Assembly: GCA_030598355.1 (NCBI GenBank)
Contig: JAUVQD010000120.1
Coordinates: 1 to 5,159 of the forward strand
DNA: 5,159 bases
DNA from: Actinomycetes bacterium
GTDB taxonomy: Bacteria; Actinomycetota; Aquicultoria; CAJVYJ01; JAUVQD01
Direction: 5' to 3'
The notes beneath the pieces are model-generated. The model was not told the DNA's origin, ran no database searches, and saw only the letters and a program-made list of their open reading frames with translations. The position numbers and the translations under genes are program-made. Below, piece by piece: positions 1 to 5,159 of this stretch; the first letter of the stretch is position 1; each line of letters starts with the position of its first letter.

Positions 1-381
1 ACTCCTGACGCGCTCTTAAGCCGCATCAACCACGATCCAACGAGCGACCCCCGTACTTACGATGAAGGCAATGTGAATAAATGGGGCATAGTCTGCATGA
101 ATTGCCACGGCGGCGATTCTTTAGGCGGCATTCACGGGACCACAAGGTTCGAGGGCAGGGATGACGCCGGGGACATATCCACCGATCCGACAATGAGCGT
201 TTCCGGCGAGAGGTTTCTCAATGGGGCGACTTGGGCCGGAGTGAGAAAAGCGACAACAACAAGTGCGGTCCTATGCTGGACCAAAAACGGCCTAGGCTTT
301 GGGACTTCAGATGAGGTAAATAACTGCGGCGCGGGCCATGCCCCACAGGTGAATGGCAACACTGCCAACTACGACTACTAG
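1..381 (+). CDS. C-terminal part of a c-type (probably multiheme) cytochrome, 5' truncated by the window
   Basis: The frame is open from base 1 to a TAG at 379-381, giving 126 residues of the C-terminus. The GTG at 73 is internal and should not be taken as the start. A heme c attachment motif, CMNCH, lies at residues 32-36 and is followed by GGD and then GGIHGT, whose His45 is a possible distal heme ligand. The fragment has no membrane segment and is rich in Gly, Thr, Asn and Asp, which fits an exported soluble or surface protein. From memory, the CxNCH...GGIHG...RFLNGA layout resembles the last domain of large multiheme cytochromes, but only one heme motif is visible, so multiheme is inference. 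Two other cysteines (92 and 109) sit outside any CxxCH; the second reads CGAGH, so it lacks the second Cys and may form a disulfide with Cys92. The role would be extracytoplasmic electron transfer. The ResB/CcsA pair encoded nearby could attach its heme. Confidence 0.75.
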   Translation, partial: TPDALLSRINHDPTSDPRTYDEGNVNKWGIVCMNCHGGDSLGGIHGTTRFEGRDDAGDISTDPTMSVSGERFLNGATWAGVRKATTTSAVLCWTKNGLGFGTSDEVNNCGAGHAPQVNGNTANYDY

Positions 382-453
382 TCGTTTAAATCGGCCGGCA
401 TTTTGCGAAAGTTAATGATTGCCGCTATTCTTCCATGGGCTAAATCCATGCTT

Positions 454-492
454 GATTATTGTCAAAAACACAATTAATCTCTTACTTTGTTT
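454..492 (+). terminator. Possible weak AU-rich terminator after the cytochrome gene
   Basis: Bases 454-462 can pair with 470-479 in a 9-bp stem with one bulged T (474) and a 7-base loop (463-469). The stem is mostly A-T. A loosely U-rich stretch (480-492, interrupted by C, A and G) follows. This is below the quality of a classical Rho-independent terminator, but its place between the cytochrome stop and the promoter at 508 makes sense. Confidence 0.22.
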
Positions 493-507
493 AATTGCCG
501 CCCGTTC

Positions 508-537
508 TTGACGAATCGACGATATCGCACTTATTAT
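508..537 (+). promoter_or_regulatory. Candidate sigma-70-type promoter for the small ORF
   Basis: The -35 is TTGACG (508-513) and the -10 is TATTAT (532-537). Each matches the consensus at five of six positions, and the spacer is 18 bases. An 8-base perfect palindrome, CGATATCG (520-527), sits inside the spacer and could be an operator, though this may be chance. Transcription would begin near 544, leaving a leader of roughly 190 nt before the TTG start at 733. This is the best promoter-like sequence I found in the 382-732 gap. Confidence 0.5.
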
Positions 538-543
538 GCTAGC

Positions 544-732
544 TCAAGTCCAGCTTTATTCTAATGGACGCCTCCATGAATGGGCAATATCGAGTCTACG
601 ACAGATTCTTTAATAAAAGAAAAATATTTCTTGGTTTACCGATTGCAAATATAGGTATAGATAACAGGTTTGTCTATAAGGTTTAGGGGGCACTCAAGAA
701 GTGCTCCTCTATGATGTCTAGGGGGAAATATT
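544..732 (+). promoter_or_regulatory. Structured 5' leader or candidate ncRNA upstream of the small ORF
   Basis: No convincing coding frame is visible here, but inverted repeats are dense. They are: GTCCA (548-552) with TGGAC (565-569); ATGGA (564-568) with TCCAT (573-577), which competes with the first pair; TTCTTT (606-611) with AAAGAA (616-621), and AAGAAA (617-622) with TTTCTT (627-632), which exclude each other and both leave AATA loops; a 9-bp stem 656-664/670-678 with one G-U pair and loop CAGGT; and a 9-bp stem 686-694/700-708 with G-U pairs and loop CAAGA. None is followed by a U-tract, so they are not terminators. I do not recognise a known riboswitch class. Regulation of the downstream ORF is inference; a stand-alone small RNA is an alternative. 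Confidence 0.35.
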
Positions 733-735
733 TTG
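704..735 (+). promoter_or_regulatory. Ribosome binding site of the small ORF with an overlapping possible sequestering hairpin
   Basis: AGGGGG (720-725) lies 7 bases before the TTG codon at 733-735 and is the main reason for choosing that start. The pyrimidine stretch 705-710 can pair with 720-725 (six pairs, two of them G-U, 9-base loop 711-719), which would hide the site. The same stretch also belongs to the 3' arm of the upstream hairpin 686-708, so the two pairings exclude each other. Confidence 0.45.
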
Positions 736-933
736 CCAAATGAGATTCAGAGAAAACACTTAAAAGAACGCGAAGCTGCTGTCGACGACGCCTTGCGCGC
801 TTCGATGAGCCACCTTATCCGGGCCCAAAATAATTTTGGCGCGGCTATCAATGACAGGAATCTACAAAATGAGTTTTCTGATGGTATTGGTCAGGCGCAA
901 GAGGCCATCGCAAAACTGGGCTTCGATTATTAG
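733..933 (+). CDS. Small hypothetical protein, 66 residues, TTG start
   Basis: I do not recognise this protein. It begins at TTG (733), supported by a strong Shine-Dalgarno sequence (AGGGGG at 720-725) and an in-frame stop at 712-714; no in-frame ATG or GTG fits near the ribosome binding site. It ends in TAG at 931-933. The product is hydrophilic and probably mostly helical: a charged N-terminal stretch (residues 1-19, with RKHLKERE), then an Ala-rich amphipathic stretch, and a short end GLFDY-like in character (the last residues are GFDY). It has no cysteine, signal peptide or membrane segment, so a soluble cytoplasmic protein is likely. It is preceded by its own promoter candidate and a structured leader. 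It meets the minus-strand ccsA-like gene tail to tail with 31 bases between stops. Codon choice looks coding, but without homologs its reality is not certain. Confidence 0.6.
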   Translation: MPNEIQRKHLKEREAAVDDALRASMSHLIRAQNNFGAAINDRNLQNEFSDGIGQAQEAIAKLGFDY

Positions 934-944
934 TGCCAATCGAG
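922..944. other. Inverted repeat at the convergent gene junction
   Basis: TCGATT (923-928) is matched by AATCGA (938-943), with a possible extra T-G pair outside and a 9-base loop. It spans the stop codon of the small ORF and the 31-base gap to ccsA. It could form a weak structure in transcripts from either side, but neither strand has a following U-tract, so I do not call it a terminator. Confidence 0.2.
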
Positions 945-964
945 TGCTTTGGTTAGAAGGCTCC

Positions 965-1789
965 TTACTGCAATAGGGGCGTGTGAACTGTTACGATAAT
1001 ACCAATACCGTAGAAAGTAATTATCTCCGTTATGATCGCACCGATAGCGAGCCAGGCGATCCGTTTTCCTTTCCACCCCATCGTGAGTCTGAAGTGCAAG
1101 ATTATTCCATAAGTGAGCCACGTGACTAAAGACCAAGTTTCGAGCGGGTCCCAGCTCCAATAGCTGCCCCATAAATTGTTAGCCCAAATTGACCCGGAAA
1201 TAAGCATCATTGTCTGGGCGACAAAGCCGAAAAGGACAAAACGAAGAATCAGGTCGTCGAGAAGGTCGATTTCAGGGAAATAATTCCAGGGCTTGACGTT
1301 GACATTCTTAACCCTGCTCTTTAATAGATAAACTATTCCTAAGCCCCCCGCGACGGCGAAGGAGCTATAGGCAAACCAGGCAAAAGTAACATGTATCCAC
1401 AGCCACCAGCTTTGGAAATTGGGCGCTAACGGCTTCAATTCTGGTTGTGCCATGAATGCTTGACCCAGCATGATCAAGATTACTGGAATGACAAATAGGG
1501 CGAATATTTTGACTTTCTTAAACCACCGGCTGACCACGATTATCATCAACATCACAAACCAGGTTCCAGCTAAATTGTTCTCATAGCGCTGAACAACGGG
1601 CGGGTGGCCCGTAGCTATCCACCTGGCAGCGATTGTGGCAGTGTGAAAACCGAAAGCGCCAAGGGCCGCGTACCAACCAATCGGAGCCCAAGAAGGCTTT
1701 TTGAAAATGAGCGAAGCCAGTTGCAGCAGGAACGCGAGTGCGTATAAGTAGACGGCTATCCAGAAAAATATTTCTTCAAATTGTCCCAA
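965..1789 (-). CDS. ccsA: CcsA/ResC-family cytochrome c heme-attachment protein
   Basis: This is an integral membrane partner of ResB in System II cytochrome c maturation; the family moves and presents heme for covalent attachment to CxxCH on the outer face of the membrane. The diagnostic tryptophan-rich WWD motif WGSYWSWDP is at residues 207-215. Candidate heme-ligand histidines are His133 (WLWIHVTF, before the motif), His232 (ILHFRL, just after it) and His269 (TVHTPL, near the C-terminus); the family uses histidines in such places. About eight hydrophobic segments are visible, starting near 8-29, 37-58, 74-87, 95-113 and 130-156, with more flanking the WWD motif. The 274-residue length is usual for unfused CcsA/CcsB proteins. 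The start is TTG (1789), chosen for a GGAGG ribosome binding site 9 bases upstream. It overlaps the end of resB by 34 bases, which suggests translational coupling. Gene names vary in this family (ccsA, ccsB, resC). Confidence 0.93.
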   Translation of the reverse strand: MGQFEEIFFWIAVYLYALAFLLQLASLIFKKPSWAPIGWYAALGAFGFHTATIAARWIATGHPPVVQRYENNLAGTWFVMLMIIVVSRWFKKVKIFALFVIPVILIMLGQAFMAQPELKPLAPNFQSWWLWIHVTFAWFAYSSFAVAGGLGIVYLLKSRVKNVNVKPWNYFPEIDLLDDLILRFVLFGFVAQTMMLISGSIWANNLWGSYWSWDPLETWSLVTWLTYGIILHFRLTMGWKGKRIAWLAIGAIITEIITFYGIGIIVTVHTPLLQ

Positions 1790-3171
1790 TTTAGTGGACC
1801 TCCAGTTTGCTCGTCTTCAATAGATTTTGCCAGTTTTGTTAGCTCACCCTTGAAAATCGCCGGAAAATATTTCGAACGTCCGCTTACCAGAACCTCTGTT
1901 CCGGAGGCGCCCGATTTAAGACGTATCGACACCTGCCGGTCATGAGAGACGAATCTGATGACCACGCCTATGAAGCTGATCATGAATCCCCAGAACAAGA
2001 CGCCTATTCCTAAGTCGCGGTTGACCTGGAAGTAGGCCCAGTAACGAGTCTCCGGAAAACTCATGGTATAACCGTCGAACTTTACAGATTTTCCTTGGTG
2101 CAGGTCACCCTGAAAGACCTTTTTGTCCTTATTCTTAACAGTAATTGTATAATACGGGGCTTGTGGAACCAAAGAAGTCTTATTTTTTCTGTTCGGGAAA
2201 AAGATGGTGTCGATTGAAAGTTTCGTTTTCGGTACTTTAAAACTATCGCGGCTACCCGCAATACGACCTCTAAGGTTGATAAAGGCGTCAAGGGGTGTTT
2301 GACCTTTGGGGTCTTTTACCATGATATGCGGCGCGAAACCATAATTTTCCAGCAATATGGCGATATCGTTAATCTTTATAGCTTCATTTATCAATATTTT
2401 TTTACTGGTGACAATTCCGCTAGGCTCACTCACCTTGAGATTGGCCCGATATTCTACAGGGAACCTTTCGTCAACGATTTCGGCCTTAAAGCTTTCCAAA
2501 TAGACTGGATATCCAGGCAGCTCATAGCCGCCAGCGGGTTCTCTGACAACGGTAGTCATGTTTTCTATTAAAAGAGGCAACTCTTGGCCCTCGGCCACGA
2601 GAAATTTGCCGCTGAATCTGGTGGAACTACTCATAATCACACCCACTAGGATGATCATGAAACCAAGGTGGAAGATTATTGAGCCCCAAAAGCCAAAGGC
2701 GCCCTTTCGGCCCTCAATAAAAACGCCATTCTCTCTAACCCGTTTTTTGCCTAGTCGCCACCAATATTGGCGGAGGGTCGCGATGGACGAGGCCATCGAA
2801 TCCTCGGCATTGGAGGCTATCGAGAATTCAACTTTATGGCGGAAGAATTTTGGCTCTTTTCCGTATGGATCCTGATATTCGCGATTTCTGATTCGCTCGA
2901 AACAACAAAGAACAGTGCTTAACATTAAAAGGCCGGTTAAAAACAGAAAAGACCAAGAAGTCGTTAATGTCGGTGGATTAAAGACTTTACCCAGCTCAAA
3001 GAGGATAGGATGCTCTTTTGAGAACGAGACCATCTCGCTAGGCTCATGGTAAGAGAGAGTTGGCAAAAGAATTCCCATGAGCAAGAGAAAGGAAACTGCA
3101 ATTAGAAGAGAGATCGCAAATCTTCGCGAAATAAATAATCGATAAGCACGGCCTAATATTGACTCGAACAT
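1756..3171 (-). CDS. resB: Cytochrome c biogenesis protein ResB (Ccs1 family)
   Basis: ResB forms the System II heme-delivery and attachment complex with CcsA, holding the apocytochrome outside the membrane. The 471-residue protein shows the family layout: two N-terminal membrane segments (about 17-37 and 72-91), a cytoplasmic stretch, a third segment (about 160-180), a large extracytoplasmic domain (about 181-385) and a fourth segment (about 386-407) followed by a short cytoplasmic tail. His168 in IIFHLGF at the start of segment three and His410 in VSHDR after segment four lie where the family commonly has conserved histidines. The sequence FQVNRDLGIGVLFWG just before and in segment four is typical of ResB. 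The ATG start (3171) gives a proper N-terminus, though no good Shine-Dalgarno sequence precedes it. It lies 47 bases after the ligase-like gene and overlaps ccsA by 34 bases. A redox partner such as CcdA or ResA is not in the window. Confidence 0.93.
   Translation of the reverse strand: MFESILGRAYRLFISRRFAISLLIAVSFLLLMGILLPTLSYHEPSEMVSFSKEHPILFELGKVFNPPTLTTSWSFLFLTGLLMLSTVLCCFERIRNREYQDPYGKEPKFFRHKVEFSIASNAEDSMASSIATLRQYWWRLGKKRVRENGVFIEGRKGAFGFWGSIIFHLGFMIILVGVIMSSSTRFSGKFLVAEGQELPLLIENMTTVVREPAGGYELPGYPVYLESFKAEIVDERFPVEYRANLKVSEPSGIVTSKKILINEAIKINDIAILLENYGFAPHIMVKDPKGQTPLDAFINLRGRIAGSRDSFKVPKTKLSIDTIFFPNRKNKTSLVPQAPYYTITVKNKDKKVFQGDLHQGKSVKFDGYTMSFPETRYWAYFQVNRDLGIGVLFWGFMISFIGVVIRFVSHDRQVSIRLKSGASGTEVLVSGRSKYFPAIFKGELTKLAKSIEDEQTGGPLNWDNLKKYFSG
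1799..1803 (-). promoter_or_regulatory. Ribosome binding site of ccsA, inside the resB coding region
   Basis: On the minus strand GGAGG occupies 1803-1799, 9 bases before the TTG start. It is the strongest Shine-Dalgarno sequence among the four minus-strand genes and decides the otherwise ambiguous TTG start. Because it is within resB, ribosomes finishing resB pass through it. Confidence 0.7.
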
Positions 3172-3218
3172 TAGCCCATATCATACAGTAAAATGAAATC
3201 ATACGGAATAAAATAGGG
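3172..3218 (-). promoter_or_regulatory. Intergenic gap before resB with a weak promoter-like -10 and a direct repeat
   Basis: The only gap between the ligase-like gene and resB is 47 bases and AT-rich. On the minus strand it carries GTATGAT twice (3204-3198 and 3186-3180, spaced 18 bases). The second copy includes TATGAT, which resembles a -10 box, but the matching -35 position (TTCCGT) is poor. If used, the transcript would start within or very near the resB start codon. ATGGGCTAATG here also forms a two-codon mini-ORF whose TAA overlaps the resB ATG. Read-through from upstream is equally possible. Confidence 0.2.
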
Positions 3219-4586
3219 TTAGCTAGCTTGCCCAATTTGCTTGTCTGAACCCCACCGAAAATCAGCTAATTTGAAGATCGGCAGAGTGCCTGTTTCGCGC
3301 GCTCCGGCTGCCGTTAATCCAAGAATCACATAGAAAAGGGGCGCGTTGTTAATGGTCGAAAAGAGAAAAAAGAGGGCCAAAAGATACGCGCCACTCGCCG
3401 CCATGCCCGCTGCTTCAATTTGGTAGTTAGGTTTGGCTTGACGCACCATTTGCCAGCCGGAATAGAAAATAATTGCCATAGCAGATACATATGCCAAAAA
3501 AGCAAGAATCCCCATTGTCGCTAAAACCTCCAGGAAGAAGTTATGTGGTTTGTCAAGAACTCCATCGGTGCTCTTTGGTGATATCGAGGCTACACCGGGT
3601 GAAAAACTATCTATTCCTGTGCCCCAAACCGGAAAGGCCGCGATTACCCGGAAAGCTTGGCGCCACGCGACCAAACGGGTCTCCGCTGTTGGCTCAGAGG
3701 GATTAAACGCGCTAAACGCTCTGGCAACTACGTTTTGTGGGGGCCTCGGTCCCAGGGAGATCATTATTACGACTAGAAGCAATATCACAATAGATAAAGC
3801 TATGAATCTTTTTGATATGCGCGGTCTCTTTTGCCACGACCACCCAACGACTACGACAGATACGATGAGTACAGCTAACCAGGATCCGCGTGAAAAGGTG
3901 AAGACCAGGGCTAATACAGCTAGAACTAAAGAGCCCAAAGCAATAAAAGATGATCGTCGACCAAAGACATTTTGAACCAATAGAGTCAAAAATATGAGAA
4001 TGGGCATGGTCAAATAGGCGCCAAGAATTACGGCATTCCCTGCGGTAGCTCCGCTTCTTCCAATAAGCCCGACGTTGGTAAAGCTCTGGATGCCCGGGAA
4101 AAAAGCCTCAACAATAGCGTAGATCGCGATGGCTATTGTTGTCGGCATCAAAATGTAGGATATACCAACAAGCGATTTTGAGCGACCAAAAACGCTAGCG
4201 ACAAAGAATAAGACCAAATAGTCTCTGTAGGTATAGAAACCCTCTTGCCAGAAGATACTGCCAAAGAAGGCATGCTCTTTATTGAGGCTGTTCATTGAGG
4301 AAAGCCATAGGAAGACCACGAAGATAATGAAAAAGAGATCAGCGTAACTTACGTATATTCGGAAGACTTTGTTGCGAAGAGCCGATCCAAAACGAAATAG
4401 GAGCAAAAGAACCGCGAAAGCAATTATAGCAATTACAGAGACCTTCAAAACGATATTTTTTGGCACTAGATAGATCCAAATGAGGGGATAAGAGCTTGTT
4501 TTTTCTGTTGGTAAAAGCACCAGCGGCACAATTGCCGCCACAAGACCAGTCGCAAACACTAATAAAGACTCTAATCTTCTTTGCAC
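3219..4586 (-). CDS. O-antigen ligase / polymerase family (Wzy_C-like) membrane protein
   Basis: This is a polytopic membrane protein of 455 residues with about eleven or twelve hydrophobic segments. It resembles the O-antigen ligase and polymerase superfamily, which join undecaprenyl-linked glycans to an acceptor outside the membrane. Supporting motifs are GATAGNAVILGAYL (179-192), FTFSRGSWLA (229-238, Arg233), the start of a large loop with ETRLVAWRQAF (302-312), WGTGIDSF (321-328) and KPHNFFLEVLATMG (346-359, His348); this Arg plus loop-His pattern is typical of the family. The exact substrate (lipopolysaccharide, capsule, teichuronic-type glycan or protein O-glycan) cannot be told. The GTG start at 4586 has no clear ribosome binding site; Val10 is also encoded by GTG but would cut into the first membrane segment. 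It lies 35 bases after the upstream gene and 47 before resB, so co-transcription is plausible. No glycosyltransferases are visible in the window to define a pathway. Confidence 0.8.
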   Translation of the reverse strand: MQRRLESLLVFATGLVAAIVPLVLLPTEKTSSYPLIWIYLVPKNIVLKVSVIAIIAFAVLLLLFRFGSALRNKVFRIYVSYADLFFIIFVVFLWLSSMNSLNKEHAFFGSIFWQEGFYTYRDYLVLFFVASVFGRSKSLVGISYILMPTTIAIAIYAIVEAFFPGIQSFTNVGLIGRSGATAGNAVILGAYLTMPILIFLTLLVQNVFGRRSSFIALGSLVLAVLALVFTFSRGSWLAVLIVSVVVVGWSWQKRPRISKRFIALSIVILLLVVIMISLGPRPPQNVVARAFSAFNPSEPTAETRLVAWRQAFRVIAAFPVWGTGIDSFSPGVASISPKSTDGVLDKPHNFFLEVLATMGILAFLAYVSAMAIIFYSGWQMVRQAKPNYQIEAAGMAASGAYLLALFFLFSTINNAPLFYVILGLTAAGARETGTLPIFKLADFRWGSDKQIGQAS

Positions 4587-4621
4587 GATACTAAAGTTAA
4601 CACAAGAATAAGAGTGATTCT

Positions 4622-5159
4622 TTAAGAATTTGTTTGGGCGTCCTGGCGCTTAGTCCAGATTGATAACAACATGGCTCCTAAGCCAAAAAGGATGACGGCG
4701 AATGTTATCAGTCCTCCCAGTATCGGGATTAACTGAAGAAGCGCCAAAGCAAAAATACCGATGATCACGCCAAGACCCAACCAAAGCTCTCGCCCGGCCA
4801 ATCGCCTTAATATTATTGACCCGATAGAGGCGGCGGCGTAAATCTGTGACAAATAGATGGCAATTATGTAAAGGGCTAGCGTTATCAGGGCCAGTGGAAT
4901 TCCGATGACAGTGAAAAAAACGAACATTATCGCTATGGGAACCAGAAAGAGTCCGGCAAAGCCTAGCCCCAAAGAAGGCCAGAGTTGGTTTGAAAGGGCT
5001 TTTTCAACACCCTTAAGGCTTTTCGGGAAGAGCAACGCTATAACCAGCCCGATAACGATCATTGATGCCAAATGCCACAACCATCCTAAGGCTTTTGCTA
5101 GGACAGGCACAGTCCTTTTCTTCGCCTTTGGGGGTTTGCGATGAACAATCTTTCCAGAG
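4622..5159 (-). CDS. C-terminal membrane domain of a larger protein, possibly a polymer-forming (bactofilin-like) protein; 5' truncated
   Basis: The frame is open from the right edge to a TAA at 4624-4622 and shows 178 residues. A GTG at 5110 could start a 162-residue protein, but the reading frame continues upstream with no stop. It has no good ribosome binding site before that GTG, and it encodes a basic linker (HRKPPKAKKR) typical of a join between domains, so I read it as a fragment of a longer gene. The visible part is a hydrophobic domain with about four to six membrane segments. It contains FFTVIGIPLALI, a Gln/Ile-Tyr-rich middle, and LLQLIPILGGLI followed by ILFGLGAMLLS near the end. 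From memory, this IGIPLAL...IPxLGxLI...GLGA pattern matches the membrane tail found on some polymer-forming cytoskeletal (bactofilin-related) proteins. The polymer domain itself is not in view, so this is inference. It is the first visible gene of the minus-strand group. Confidence 0.6.
   Translation of the reverse strand, partial: SGKIVHRKPPKAKKRTVPVLAKALGWLWHLASMIVIGLVIALLFPKSLKGVEKALSNQLWPSLGLGFAGLFLVPIAIMFVFFTVIGIPLALITLALYIIAIYLSQIYAAASIGSIILRRLAGRELWLGLGVIIGIFALALLQLIPILGGLITFAVILFGLGAMLLSIWTKRQDAQTNS

Noticed and set aside
73..381. A GTG-started 102-residue protein
   Set aside because: The frame is open without a stop back to base 1, and the upstream residues continue the same cytochrome-like composition, so the GTG is internal to a truncated gene.
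371..385. Near-perfect palindrome ACGACTA-C-TAGTCGT over the cytochrome stop codon
   Set aside because: As RNA it gives only a 5-bp stem with three T's after it, too weak to call a terminator, and no other copy supports a binding site.
686..708. Hairpin read as a Rho-independent terminator
   Set aside because: The stem is good, but neither strand has a U-tract after it; the plus-strand sequence continues with a ribosome binding site and start codon.
382..732. Possible tRNA, CRISPR repeat or insertion-sequence end in the largest gap
   Set aside because: No cloverleaf, no regularly spaced repeats, and no terminal inverted repeats or target duplications were found; only the promoter and hairpins noted above.
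2299..2875. Two plus-strand open frames of 90 and 105 codons
   Set aside because: Both are antisense to resB, which shows clear family features, and neither has a convincing ribosome binding site or recognisable protein character.
3550..3975. Plus-strand open frame of 141 codons
   Set aside because: It lies wholly antisense to the well-supported ligase-like gene, and its translation has no domain character; it is a shadow of that gene's codon composition.
4617..4629. Palindrome ATTCTT-T-AAGAAT over the stop of the partial membrane-protein gene
   Set aside because: It is short and AT-rich with no U-tract on the transcribed strand; likely chance.

Overview
This window looks like bacterial chromosome from an anaerobe or facultative respirer that makes c-type cytochromes by the System II (ResB/CcsA) route. 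Base composition is mid-range by eye, and start codons are often not ATG (TTG for the small ORF and ccsA, GTG for the ligase-like gene). The species cannot be named from the sequence. A System II pair next to a cytochrome with a CxxCH motif would fit deep-branching Actinomycetota, Bacillota or similar uncultivated lineages, but that is only a guess.

Left part, plus strand. Bases 1-381 are the C-terminal end of a c-type cytochrome with one CMNCH heme site; its start lies off the window. The next 351 bases (382-732) hold no credible gene. They contain a weak AU-rich hairpin with a U-rich tail (possible terminator), a good sigma-70-like promoter at 508-537, and about 190 nt of leader dense in inverted repeats. 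The leader ends at a strong GGGGG ribosome binding site. A 66-codon ORF with a TTG start (733-933) follows and has no recognisable family.

Right part, minus strand. Four genes run right to left towards the small ORF and meet it tail to tail with a 31-base gap. In transcription order they are: the C-terminal membrane domain of a protein truncated by the window edge (resembling the membrane tail of polymer-forming, bactofilin-like proteins); an O-antigen ligase/polymerase (Wzy_C-type) integral membrane protein; ResB; and a CcsA/ResC-family heme handling protein. ResB and CcsA overlap by 34 bases, and the other gaps are 47 and 35 bases, so the four could form one transcription unit.

How they work together: ResB and CcsA form the System II complex, which moves heme across the membrane and attaches it to CxxCH motifs of exported apocytochromes. 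The cytochrome at the left edge is a plausible client. The two upstream membrane genes suggest cell-surface glycan or envelope work and have no evident biochemical link to heme attachment. The least explained part is the 544-732 leader with the small ORF: two copies of TAGGGGG, 35 bases apart, could compete for the same CTCCTCT segment, and the second copy is the ribosome binding site. I see no CRISPR array, tRNA, rRNA, transposase or clear mobile element.
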